Source: Planctomycetia bacterium (GTDB taxonomy: Bacteria; Planctomycetota; GCA-002687715). Taken from it: 64,000 bases of DNA. A model generated the notes under the pieces. That model did no database searches. It saw only the letters and a list, made by a program, of their open reading frames with translations, and had not been told where the DNA came from. How positions within the stretch are numbered: the stretch's first letter is position 1; every line of letters starts with the position of its first letter. Both the position numbers and the translations under genes were made by a program. The stretch spans positions 1-64,000 of the forward strand of contig SXUL01000086.1 in the NCBI GenBank assembly GCA_005790545.1, given 5' to 3'. Positions 18,799 through 27,295 of this stretch are shown one piece after another.

Positions 18799-19160
18799 GC
18801 TTTCTCCTCGGCGCGCTCTGTTGCGCCCAGGATCCTCTGCGCCCGCAACCGGTCGTGGTCAACCAGAAGGCGCTGCCTGCGGATGGTCGGCCGCAAGTGC
18901 CGGCACCTGCCGCCGGAGCTCCACGGGAACGGATCGACGCGAGCGAACCACCCACGCTCGGCACCAACGATCTTGAGAGCACCATGGCCGGCGCGTCGAC
19001 GGAGTCGCGCGCCGCAGCAGAGGCGGGGCACCGGGAACTCGAGGCCGCGGCGCCAGAGGCACTCTGGAAGCGCTGGCTCATGGTCGGGCTCGTCCTCTCC
19101 GGTGCTGGAGGCCTGCTCCTCTTTGCGATCGCGCGCTGGTTCCGCCAGCGCACCTTGTAG
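18717..19160 (+). CDS. Small exported protein with C-terminal membrane anchor
   Basis: A 147-residue protein of unknown function. It starts with an arginine-rich n-region and a hydrophobic core ending in LLGALCCAQ (signal peptide). It continues with a proline/alanine-rich linker and finishes with one membrane helix followed by basic residues (WLMVGLVLSGAGGLLLFAIARWF). The start is uncertain: GTG 18717 gives a sensible signal peptide, GTG 18684 is a longer option. Either way it overlaps the end of the O-antigen-ligase-like gene by about 80 bases in another frame. The M14 peptidase gene begins 20 bases after its stop, so the three may form one transcript. Confidence 0.55.
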   Translation: MARRTSGPLVDGRSPRRGCAFAAAFALSFLLGALCCAQDPLRPQPVVVNQKALPADGRPQVPAPAAGAPRERIDASEPPTLGTNDLESTMAGASTESRAAAEAGHRELEAAAPEALWKRWLMVGLVLSGAGGLLLFAIARWFRQRTL

Positions 19161-19180
19161 GCTCTGCCCGGGAGAAGTGC

Positions 19181-21697
19181 ATGTCGCGATCATTGTTTGT
19201 GCTGGCGCTGTTCTGCACGGTTGTGGCTGCGCAGGAAGTTCCCGCCTTCGAACCCGTGCTCGGGCACGTTCCGGGTACCGCCTTCACGCCGCACGCAGCC
19301 ATGGAGACATGGGTGCGCGCGGCCGCGCATTCACCGCGGGCACGGCTCATCGAGTACGGGCGCACGCCCGAGGGGCGTGCGCTGCTCCTGATGGTCATTA
19401 CGGCACCTTCCAACCACGACAACATGCCGGAGATCCGCACGCGCATCGAGCGTCTCGCGGCTGGCGTCGAGGTCGCCGAAGCCGCGAAGCTCAGCGAGAA
19501 CCTGCCCACGGTGGTCTGGCTTTCACACACCGTGCATGGTGATGAAGCGTCCGGCACGGAGGCCGCCCTGTTGCTCATGCGGCGGCTGCTCACGAGCGAG
19601 GACGAATCCACGCTCGAGCTGCTGCAACGGACCATCGCCATCATCGATCCCTGTCTCAATCCGGATGGTCGTGAGCGCTACGTGCAGTGGTACCGCTCCG
19701 TGGTCGGTACCGCGCCCGATCCCGAGCCGCTCAGTGCCGAGCATGATCAGCCGTGGCCGGGCGGACGCGAGAACCACTGGTACTTCGACCTCAACCGGGA
19801 CTGGTGCTGGATGACGCAGCCGGAAACGCGCGCGCGTCACAAGGAGTTTCTCGCGTGGCATCCGCAGGTGCACGCGGACCTGCACGAGATGGGCTGGCGC
19901 AGCACCTACTTCTTCTTCCCGGCGGAGAAGCCAGTGAACGCCAATCTTCCGGAGCAGATCCTCAAGTGGGGACGCCGCTTCGGCGAGGGCAACGCGCGCG
20001 CATTCGATGCGCGCGGTTGGCCTTACTACACGGCCGAAGATTTTGATCTCTTCTACCCGGGCTACGGAGATACGTGGCCCAGTTTGCACGGGGCCATCGG
20101 AATGACTTACGAGCAGGCCGGCGGTGGCCGCGCGGGCTCGGCTGTGCGCCTCTCAGATGGACGCATCCTCACTCTGGCGGACCGTGCCGCGCATCATGAA
20201 CTCGCGGCTCTCACCACCCTGCAGACCGCGGCGGGGCACCGCGAGGAACTGCTCCGCGATTACGCGGCATTCCGTCAGAGTGCCGTGGAGGAGGGGCGGA
20301 CGGGGCCTTTGCGCGCGTTTCTCATGCCGGCGCAATCCGATCCTGCGGCGCTCGACGCCCTGGCGGTGGTGCTGCGCGGGCAAGGCATAGCGGTGCAACG
20401 TGCGCGTGAGGCCTTCACGCTTCCGCGCGTGAAGGATGCTCTTGGCGCCACCGTGCAGGACCGCACGTTCGAGGCGGGCACGCTGGTCGTCGACCTTGCA
20501 CAGCCTGCAAAGCGTCTTGCGAAGACGCTGCTTGAAGCGCGCACGGAGGTGAAGGAACTCTTCTTCTACGACATTGCAGCGTGGAGCCTGCCGCTTGCTT
20601 ACGGAGTGCCCGTCTTTGAATCGGCTGTGTTGCCGGACGTGCCTTTGCTCGCTGCAGACGAACCACTCCAGGCAACAGGCAGTGTTGACAACCCCGCTGC
20701 CAAGGTGGGCTGGCTGCTCTCCTTCGGCACGCGCTCGGCGGTCGAGGCGCTCTCGGACCTTCTCGTCCGCGGCGTGCGCGTGAAATCGAGCCAGAAGGAG
20801 TTTCTCCTCGGCGAGAAACTGCACGCGCGCGGCACGCTGCTCATTCGTCGCGATGAGAACCAGCCGGACGTGGCCGCTGTGCTGGCGGAAGTAGCGGCGA
20901 GTCGGCGCGTGCACTTTGTCGGCGCAGACTCTGGACTCACTGCACAGGGCATCGATCTCGGCAGCACCGCGATCCAGTCCGTTGTGCCCCCGCGCATTGC
21001 GCTGCTGGGTGGTCCGAGCCTCTCGGAAACGTCGTTTGGCGCCACACGTCACATCCTCGACGCAGTGCTGCATGCTCCAGTGAGTGTGTTTTTCCCGGAA
21101 GATTTTCAACGCGCGGATCTTGCGCGCTACACGGCGGTGGTCGTTCCCGAGGGCGGAGTGAAGCCCGAAGTGCGTGAGCATCTGAAGAAATTTGCAGAGG
21201 ATGGCGGTGTGGTGGTGGCCTTCGGATCGGCTGCGTTTCAGCTCTTTCCGGAGACGAAGAGGAAGGAAGAGGCTCCGGGTCCGAAGGAGGCCACGGCCAA
21301 ACCTCCGCGCTGGATCGAGGAGCGCGAAGAATTCGAGCGGCGTCGGCAGCAACCGGGCAGTGTCTTCCGTGTGGAGCTCGATCCGGCGCATCCTCTGAAC
21401 TTCGGCGCGCGCAGCGAGCTGGCAGCGTTCAAGGAGGGCACACGTGCTTTCGATACGGCTCTCCCGGGGCTGCATGTGGCGCTCTTCAAGGAGGCACGCG
21501 AGATCTCAGGCTACGTTGCGCCAGAGGACGCGCAGCAACTCATGGGCAGGGCTTACGCGACGGTGTTGCCCGTGGGCGACGGTGCCATCGTGGGCTTTGC
21601 GGATGACCCGAATTTCCGTGGCGCCTGGCGGGCGACGACGCGCCTGTTCATGAACGCAGTGTTGCTCTTGCCGACGCGCCAGATTCGCAGGGATTGA
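19181..21697 (+). CDS. Secreted M14-family zinc carboxypeptidase-like protein
   Basis: An 838-residue exported protein with a short signal peptide (MSRSLFVLALFCTVVAAQ). The M14 catalytic domain has the HxxE zinc motif in HTVHGDEAS (His119, Glu122), NPDGRERY, and the third ligand in HADLHEMG (His235). The catalytic Glu is in MTYEQAGGGRAG (Glu311). All key residues are therefore present. The second half (from about 380) is an alpha/beta region resembling the glutamine-amidotransferase-like tail often attached to large bacterial M14 proteins. The likely role is trimming C-terminal residues from peptides in the periplasm or outside the cell. GGGAGAAG precedes the ATG. It converges on the next minus-strand gene with a hairpin between. 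Confidence 0.83.
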   Translation: MSRSLFVLALFCTVVAAQEVPAFEPVLGHVPGTAFTPHAAMETWVRAAAHSPRARLIEYGRTPEGRALLLMVITAPSNHDNMPEIRTRIERLAAGVEVAEAAKLSENLPTVVWLSHTVHGDEASGTEAALLLMRRLLTSEDESTLELLQRTIAIIDPCLNPDGRERYVQWYRSVVGTAPDPEPLSAEHDQPWPGGRENHWYFDLNRDWCWMTQPETRARHKEFLAWHPQVHADLHEMGWRSTYFFFPAEKPVNANLPEQILKWGRRFGEGNARAFDARGWPYYTAEDFDLFYPGYGDTWPSLHGAIGMTYEQAGGGRAGSAVRLSDGRILTLADRAAHHELAALTTLQTAAGHREELLRDYAAFRQSAVEEGRTGPLRAFLMPAQSDPAALDALAVVLRGQGIAVQRAREAFTLPRVKDALGATVQDRTFEAGTLVVDLAQPAKRLAKTLLEARTEVKELFFYDIAAWSLPLAYGVPVFESAVLPDVPLLAADEPLQATGSVDNPAAKVGWLLSFGTRSAVEALSDLLVRGVRVKSSQKEFLLGEKLHARGTLLIRRDENQPDVAAVLAEVAASRRVHFVGADSGLTAQGIDLGSTAIQSVVPPRIALLGGPSLSETSFGATRHILDAVLHAPVSVFFPEDFQRADLARYTAVVVPEGGVKPEVREHLKKFAEDGGVVVAFGSAAFQLFPETKRKEEAPGPKEATAKPPRWIEEREEFERRRQQPGSVFRVELDPAHPLNFGARSELAAFKEGTRAFDTALPGLHVALFKEAREISGYVAPEDAQQLMGRAYATVLPVGDGAIVGFADDPNFRGAWRATTRLFMNAVLLLPTRQIRRD

Positions 21698-21701
21698 TCC
21701 C

Positions 21702-21726
21702 GACGGCTGCCGCGAAAGCAGCCGTC
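21702..21726. terminator. Hairpin between convergent genes
   Basis: GACGGCTGC / GCAGCCGTC, a perfect 9-bp stem with a 7-base loop, in the 38-base gap between convergent genes. There is no T tract on either side, so termination is inferred from position. Confidence 0.5.
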
Positions 21727-21735
21727 ACACACTCT

Positions 21736-23238
21736 TCAGAAGCCGGCCTTCAGAATCTTCCGCCACTCTTCATCCAGTTGTTCCGTGGACCAACCCTCGA
21801 ACGCGCGCGCGAGCGCCTGATCGGTCTGCGCGGTGTTCATGCCTTCGAGCCAGGCCACGAGCTTGTCAGGATGCAGCTTCAGCATCCAGGCAATGAGCGT
21901 CCAGCCCTTGGTGAGGTGATCGCCGTTCAAACTGTTGAGATCGAGCGCATTGAGCGCGTTGAAAACTTCATCCTTGCCAGTTCTCGCAAGCGCCTTCCCG
22001 CGGGTCATGGCGTCCTTGGTGGAAAACTCCTTCTGAGCCACGCCGCCGCCCGAGGCGTATTTCGCCAGCGAGCTGCAGTTCACCACACCGTTGCCCAGAT
22101 GTTCGTGCTCGGCCATGTGTCCGAAGGCTTCTGCGAGCCACGCCGGAGTGCCCTGCACACCGCGACAGTGATGACCGATGAGAAAGTGCCCGGCCACATG
22201 CACGAGTTGGTTCCTGATGTCACCGGATTGATTCGGGACCTGGGTCGCAATGAGTTGCCCCGGGCTTTGCACGTTTCCGCCACCGCGCTCGAGCAGGGTG
22301 GAGAAGCCATCATCCAGTGAATAGCGGTTTCTGTAGTTCTTGAACCAGTCCATCACGGCAGCCTTGTCCTTCAGCACCCAGACATGGCCCTTGTTGCCGC
22401 GGAACACGTCATGCTCCGGCGGTTTTTTCATGATCTTCAGGAACCAGGAGTACACCTTCTCGAGCAGCGTGCCGAACTCGGCCACCTTGTCCGGCTGGAA
22501 CTGCTGCATGTGCAACTTGAAGTGCGCCGTGGTGTGGATCCAGATGCCTTCGCCGGTGAGCTCCTTGTAGCGGGCCATCTCCGCCTGATCTTCGGGCGAG
22601 CCAGCGCGGACCCACTTGCCGGCCACGAGGGTGTAACCCTGAGCCTTCATGACGGTCGCCTTGTCGCGGTAGATCAGGTCCTCGCCCTTCATGAAGGAGT
22701 TCGCATCCTTCTGCGCTGCGGGGAGGTCTTCCTTCTTGATCCATCCGTCCTTGTACTTCAGGTATCCCTCGGCCTTGTACTTGTCCGCGAGTTCCTTCCC
22801 GAGCGCGGCTTCGGCGTCCTTCGGGTTCGAGTACCACTTCTCTCCGACCTTCATGTGCCCGAGCAGTTCGTGAGCGGTGTCGCAGTTCTCGTCGCGGCGC
22901 AGTGCGAGTTTGGCGCCGAGGGCCGCAGCTCGCGAACCCTCCGCCTTGGCGGCAGCCGCGGCGTCGGCGATGGCTTGCGCGTTGTCACTGGCAAGAGCCT
23001 TCAACTTGGCATCGAGAACCGCGTCGCCGGTTTCGAGGCTTTCAGCCACGCTGGTGACCTCGTCCATCTTGATGCGCATGACCTTGCCGTCGGCGAGCTC
23101 AAGGCGCACGAAGGTGTCCTTCTGCTCGGCGATGTAACCCTTCAGAACCTGACCGTTCTTGAGGGTCACTTCATCAGCGTGAAGCGTGGCAAGGAAGAGC
23201 GGCAGCAATGCGGCCGCGAGCGCGTGGCGAGAATTCAT
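21736..23238 (-). CDS. Secreted protein with degenerate gluzincin-like domain
   Basis: A 500-residue exported protein (signal peptide MNSRHALAAALLPLFLATLHA). ATG 23238 is chosen over the upstream ATG because GGAG sits 8 bases before it. Residues 22-65 form a small beta domain (EVTLKNGQVLKGYI) common at the N-terminus of planctomycete secreted proteins. The C-terminal half looks like an MA-clan metallopeptidase: a hydrophobic helix with HVAGHFLIGH where HExxH would be, then TPAWLAEAFGHMAEHEHLG, the usual place of the third ligand. The catalytic glutamate is replaced by valine, so proteolysis is doubtful and a binding role is more likely. A -10-like TATAAA occurs about 60 bases upstream of the start. 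Confidence 0.6.
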   Translation of the reverse strand: MNSRHALAAALLPLFLATLHADEVTLKNGQVLKGYIAEQKDTFVRLELADGKVMRIKMDEVTSVAESLETGDAVLDAKLKALASDNAQAIADAAAAAKAEGSRAAALGAKLALRRDENCDTAHELLGHMKVGEKWYSNPKDAEAALGKELADKYKAEGYLKYKDGWIKKEDLPAAQKDANSFMKGEDLIYRDKATVMKAQGYTLVAGKWVRAGSPEDQAEMARYKELTGEGIWIHTTAHFKLHMQQFQPDKVAEFGTLLEKVYSWFLKIMKKPPEHDVFRGNKGHVWVLKDKAAVMDWFKNYRNRYSLDDGFSTLLERGGGNVQSPGQLIATQVPNQSGDIRNQLVHVAGHFLIGHHCRGVQGTPAWLAEAFGHMAEHEHLGNGVVNCSSLAKYASGGGVAQKEFSTKDAMTRGKALARTGKDEVFNALNALDLNSLNGDHLTKGWTLIAWMLKLHPDKLVAWLEGMNTAQTDQALARAFEGWSTEQLDEEWRKILKAGF

Positions 23239-23359
23239 GGCGAGCACTCCGGAAGTCCCCCTTGGCGCGCCGGGTGCGCGTCCGGGAGGCTCTTTTATAT
23301 CACCGTGCTACGCCGAGGCGGCCATGCCGCTCCTGCTCTGCCCCTCGGGCCGGGCGTGA

Positions 23360-24406
23360 CTACTTGAGCAGTTCGGAGACCGAACGCCGTCGATTGATGT
23401 TGAAAATCACGCGGGCAAAGAGGTTGGCCACCGACACTTCGCGGTACCAGGCATGCTCCGCCGCGAACTTCGCGCCACGCCACACCGCGTCCGTACCGAG
23501 GACCATCTGGAACAGCCCTTCGGCATAGGCCTTGTCGAGCTTCTCGACGGCCGGACCGTTGAAGAAGGGCAGCGAGCAGGCGACGTAGATTTCCCGCGCG
23601 CCTTGGTCGCGGAGCAGGCGGCAGGCATTGATGAGCGTTCCGCCAGTGGCGATGAGATCGTCCGGCAGCAGCACGCGCTTGCCGTTCACGTCGCCGACGA
23701 GACGCATGGATTCGACCACGGACGCGCGGCTGTAGTCGCGGGCCTTGTCCACGACAGCGAAGCCGCAGCCGAAGACCATGGAGTAGTGCCGCGCCATGTG
23801 TGCGCCGCCGGTGTCGGGTGCGACCACGACGAGGTCCTCTTCCGAGCCGGGCGGAAGAATGGTGCGGAAGTAGCTGATGATCTCCTTGCTGGCGTGGAGA
23901 TCTTCGAGGATGGCGCGGCGGAAGAAACCCTCGATGGCCTCTGCATGGATGTCCAGAGTGATCACGCGGTTGGCGCCGGCCTCTTCGAGTGCAGCCGCGA
24001 CCAGCCGGGCGGTGATGGCTTCGCGGGCCTTCTTCCGCTCCTGGCGCGAGTAGGGGAACTGCGGGATGACGGCCGTGATCGAGTCCGGATCGCTCTGATA
24101 GACCGCATTGACCGCCGTGAGCAGGGCCATGAAATTGTCGTTGACCGTGCGTTGGCTCAAGGGGTCATCGACGCACTGGATGACATAGACATCGTCGCCG
24201 CGGATGTTTTCGCGAACCACCGTCTTCACCTCGCCGTTGGCGAAGGCGACTTCCTCCGTGGAGCGGAGCAGGGGGCCCGCATCCGGTGCTTCCGCACGCA
24301 CGATGTCAAGCAGGCAGTGATGCATGCGGTCCGCAAACTTGCGGCCGGATTCACATGCGACCACGGAAAGGCGACCACGGTTGTTGATGGGCTGGCTGGG
24401 GGGCAA
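23360..24406 (-). CDS. prs: Ribose-phosphate pyrophosphokinase (PRPP synthase)
   Basis: A 348-residue enzyme that makes phosphoribosyl pyrophosphate from ribose 5-phosphate and ATP, feeding nucleotide, His and Trp synthesis. Family signatures: FANGEVKTVVRENIRG (usual FxxGExxVxIxExVRG), PYSRQERKKAREAITARLVA, ITLDIHAEAIEGFF, and the PRPP loop LPDDLIATGGT. That loop reads DDxxxTGGT rather than the DDMxDTAGT of the common bacterial enzyme. The ORF opens at a farther TTG (24466), but TTG 24406 has GAGGAG six bases upstream and is preferred. The protein is somewhat longer than the usual 315 residues. It lies just downstream of polA with its own likely promoter. Confidence 0.9.
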   Translation of the reverse strand: MPPSQPINNRGRLSVVACESGRKFADRMHHCLLDIVRAEAPDAGPLLRSTEEVAFANGEVKTVVRENIRGDDVYVIQCVDDPLSQRTVNDNFMALLTAVNAVYQSDPDSITAVIPQFPYSRQERKKAREAITARLVAAALEEAGANRVITLDIHAEAIEGFFRRAILEDLHASKEIISYFRTILPPGSEEDLVVVAPDTGGAHMARHYSMVFGCGFAVVDKARDYSRASVVESMRLVGDVNGKRVLLPDDLIATGGTLINACRLLRDQGAREIYVACSLPFFNGPAVEKLDKAYAEGLFQMVLGTDAVWRGAKFAAEHAWYREVSVANLFARVIFNINRRRSVSELLK

Positions 24407-24438
24407 GGCTCGCTCCTCGTCGTCGGCACGACGAGCGG

Positions 24439-24466
24439 ATTCTAGGGAGGAGGCGCCGCGCGGCAA
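24439..24466 (-). promoter_or_regulatory. Candidate prs promoter
   Basis: On the minus strand TTGCCG, a 16-base spacer and TAGAAT lie between the polA stop and the prs TTG start. The -10 ends 32 bases before the start codon, leaving room for the GAGGAG ribosome-binding site. Confidence 0.42.
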
Positions 24467-24475
24467 CTCGGCGTT

Positions 24476-27220
24476 CTAGTGCGCCGTGGCCCAGCTCTTG
24501 CCGCGGCCGACTTCCACCACCAGAGGTACGCTCAAGGGGAAGGCAGATTCCATTTCGCGGCGCGTGAGTTCCTCGATCGCGTCCGCCTCCGCAGCCGGTG
24601 TGTCAAGCACCAGCTCGTCATGCACGGTGAGCACCATGCGCGCGCGCCAGCCGCCGGTTTGGAGGGCACGGTGCAGCCGGAGCATCGCCAGCTTCAGAAT
24701 GTCCGCGGCGCTGCCCTGGATGGGTGTATTGACAGCCATGTTCTCCGCGAAGGCCTTGAGCATGGGGTCGGTGCCTGCGAGTTCCGGGAGCGGCCGCCGC
24801 CGACCGAGCAGCGTCTCGGCATAGCCGCGCTCGCGTGCGGAGGCCTTGAGCCCTTCAAGGAAGCCCTTCACAGCGGGGAAGACCGCGAAGTAGCGGCTGA
24901 TGAACTCCTGCGCCTCTTTCAGCGAGAGGCCAGTCTCGCGCGCGAGGCGGCGCGGCCCCATGCCGTAGAGGATGCCGAAGTTGATGGCCTTGGCGCGGCT
25001 TCTTTGCACGGCATCCACGGCGCCCGGTTCGAGATTGAAGATGCGGGCTGCCGTGTCGCGATGGATATCAAGACCTGCACGGAATGCGGCGGCGAGTGCC
25101 GCATCACCGCTCATGTGTGCGAGGATGCGCAGTTCCACTTGCGAGTAGTCGGCGCTGATGAGGACACCGTCCGCCGTCGAAGGAACGAAGGCCTCGCGGA
25201 TGCGCCGGCCGGTGGCACTGCGGATGGGGATGTTCTGGAGATTCGGGTCGGAACTGGAGAGTCGGCCTGTGATGGCGACGGTCTGGTGGAAGGAGGCATG
25301 GATGCGCCCATCCTCCTGCACGAGGGCCGGCAGCGTCTCCACGTAGGTGCCGAGGAGTTTCGTGAGCGAGCGGTATTCGAGGACGAGTCGCGGCAGTTCG
25401 TGCACATCGCCGAGGGATTCCAGCACTTCCTGATTGGTACCCCAGCCCGTGGCGGTCTTCTTGGGTTTGATGCCTGCGAGTTCGTGAAGCTTCAGCTTCT
25501 CGAAGAGCAAGACGCCGAGTTGGCGCGGACTGTTGCAATTGAAGGACTCGCCGGCGAGCGCGTAGATGCGTTGTTCGAAGGACTTCACCTCGCGGCGCAA
25601 CTCGATCTGCAGGTCGTCCAAGACCTGTCGTTCCACGCGAATGCCGAAGTCCTCGATGTCCGCAAGGACGTCGATCAACGGGCGTTCCACTTCCTCGTGC
25701 AGACGCCGGATGGGCTCGAGGGCGAGCAGGGGCTCGAACTTGCGCGCGAGGCGGAAGGTGAAATCCGCATCCTCGCAGGCATAGCGCCCCACGTCCTCGA
25801 CGGGTGCCTGAGCCATGGTCATGAGCGACGAACCCTCGCCGATGAGCGTTGCCGTCTTGATCTTCACGTGCTGGAAGTGGCGCAGGGTGAGCGCATCCAG
25901 ATTGCGTTCGCGCTGTTCCGGTTCGAGCAGATAACTCGCCACCATCGTGTCGAGCTTGAGACCGCGGAGCTGGATGCCGTGATGCCGGAGAACGAGCAGG
26001 TCGTACTTGGCGTTTTGACCACACTTCCTGGGGCGCGGATCCTCAAGCAGACCGCGGAACCGTTCAAGAATGGCGCTGCCGCGCCGCGTGCCGGGCAGAT
26101 CCGAGAGGATGGGCGGTTCGAGATTGAGGGGCACGTAGAACGCGCGCCCGTTGGCCGTCGCGAACGAGAGCCCCACGATGTCCACCGTGCGCGTGTTGAG
26201 CCCTGTCGTTTCGGTGTCCACGGAGAAGAGGTCGGCCGCATCCAGCTCGAGCAGCAGGGCTTCCAGCGCCGCGAGGTCGCGCACGATGGTCCAGGTGATG
26301 TTCGCCGCGGCTGTGATGGGCGTCGCGGGACTTCGTGCGGCGTAGCGGGATGCGAGCGTGCGGAAACCGAGGCGTGAGAAGTGCGCTGCTGCGGCCGCCG
26401 CATCCACCTCGAACACGAGACTGTCGAGGCTGCGGGGCAGCGGGGCGTCACAGTGAATCGTCGCGAGCTCGCGCGAGAACAGCGCGGCTTCACGTTCGTC
26501 TTCGAGGGCCTTCTTGATCTTCGGAGAGATGTCCGCTGGCGGATTCTGCAGCACCGCATCCAGCGAGCCCATCTTCTGGATCAGGCGTACAGCACCCTTC
26601 TCGCCGATGCCGCTCACGCCGGGGATGTTGTCGGAGGTGTCGCCCATGAGGGCGAGCACATCCACGACGCCGCCCGGAGGGACGCCGAAGAGCTTCTCGA
26701 CGCCGGCAGGGTCGAGGCGCAGTGGCTCTTCGCCCTGACGCGCCGGTTTCCACACACTCGTCTTCTCCGTGACGAGTTGCAGCATGTCCTTGTCCGGCGT
26801 GACGATGATGGTGCTCATGCCACGCGCTTCGGCCGCTTTCGCCAGCGTGCCGATGAGGTCGTCCGCCTCGAAGCCGGGCACTTCGATCAACGGGAATCCC
26901 ATCACTCCGGCCGTCTCTTTGATGCGTTGCAACTGCTCCACCAGTGCCTCGGGCATGGGGCTTCGGTGAGCCTTGTATTCCGGGTACTTCTCGTGGCGGA
27001 ACGTGGGGTGGGCCGTGTCGAAGCACAGCGCTGCATGCGTGGGTTCCACGGTGGCAAGGAGACGCTGGATCTCGGAGGCCACGCCGAACACGGCGGCCAC
27101 GGGTTTGCCGTCCGGCGCAGACATGTTCGAGCGCAGCAGCGCGTGATACGCGCGGTAAGCGAGTGCCGCACCGTCGAGCAGGACGAGAATGGGTGAAGTG
27201 CGCGTTGCCGGTTCGCTCAT
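24476..27220 (-). CDS. polA: DNA polymerase I
   Basis: A 914-residue, three-domain repair and replication polymerase. The N-terminal 5'-3' exonuclease (about 1-300) has FEADDLIGTLA, TPDKDMLQLV and GIGEKGAVRLI. The proofreading domain (about 315-510) keeps the metal-binding DxE in SVDTETTGLNT, so 3'-5' exonuclease activity is likely retained. The polymerase domain has motif A SADYSQVELRILAHMSGD, motif B RSRAKAINFGILYGMG and motif C VLTVHDELVLD. Length is typical. It is divergently arranged with the giant kinase gene, sharing a 75-base gap with TATAAT on its strand, and is followed by prs. Confidence 0.97.
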   Translation of the reverse strand: MSEPATRTSPILVLLDGAALAYRAYHALLRSNMSAPDGKPVAAVFGVASEIQRLLATVEPTHAALCFDTAHPTFRHEKYPEYKAHRSPMPEALVEQLQRIKETAGVMGFPLIEVPGFEADDLIGTLAKAAEARGMSTIIVTPDKDMLQLVTEKTSVWKPARQGEEPLRLDPAGVEKLFGVPPGGVVDVLALMGDTSDNIPGVSGIGEKGAVRLIQKMGSLDAVLQNPPADISPKIKKALEDEREAALFSRELATIHCDAPLPRSLDSLVFEVDAAAAAAHFSRLGFRTLASRYAARSPATPITAAANITWTIVRDLAALEALLLELDAADLFSVDTETTGLNTRTVDIVGLSFATANGRAFYVPLNLEPPILSDLPGTRRGSAILERFRGLLEDPRPRKCGQNAKYDLLVLRHHGIQLRGLKLDTMVASYLLEPEQRERNLDALTLRHFQHVKIKTATLIGEGSSLMTMAQAPVEDVGRYACEDADFTFRLARKFEPLLALEPIRRLHEEVERPLIDVLADIEDFGIRVERQVLDDLQIELRREVKSFEQRIYALAGESFNCNSPRQLGVLLFEKLKLHELAGIKPKKTATGWGTNQEVLESLGDVHELPRLVLEYRSLTKLLGTYVETLPALVQEDGRIHASFHQTVAITGRLSSSDPNLQNIPIRSATGRRIREAFVPSTADGVLISADYSQVELRILAHMSGDAALAAAFRAGLDIHRDTAARIFNLEPGAVDAVQRSRAKAINFGILYGMGPRRLARETGLSLKEAQEFISRYFAVFPAVKGFLEGLKASARERGYAETLLGRRRPLPELAGTDPMLKAFAENMAVNTPIQGSAADILKLAMLRLHRALQTGGWRARMVLTVHDELVLDTPAAEADAIEELTRREMESAFPLSVPLVVEVGRGKSWATAH

Positions 27221-27254
27221 GCAGTGGCGCGCTCGCGGACGCCAGCGGCGCGTG

Positions 27255-27262
27255 ATTATACT
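27255..27262. promoter_or_regulatory. Overlapping divergent -10 boxes (polA / sensor kinase)
   Basis: GATTATACTC reads TATACT on the plus strand (27257-27262) and, on the minus strand, the exact consensus TATAAT (27255-27260). One A/T island in a very GC-rich 75-base gap could therefore serve both polA and the multidomain kinase. No good -35 hexamer is visible on either side. Confidence 0.45.
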
Positions 27263-27295
27263 CAGCCTGCGTCGGTAGGACGCGGCAGGGGAGCC

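Noticed and set aside
24479-26377. 632-residue plus-strand ORF
   Set aside because: Antisense to polA, whose catalytic motifs are all intact.
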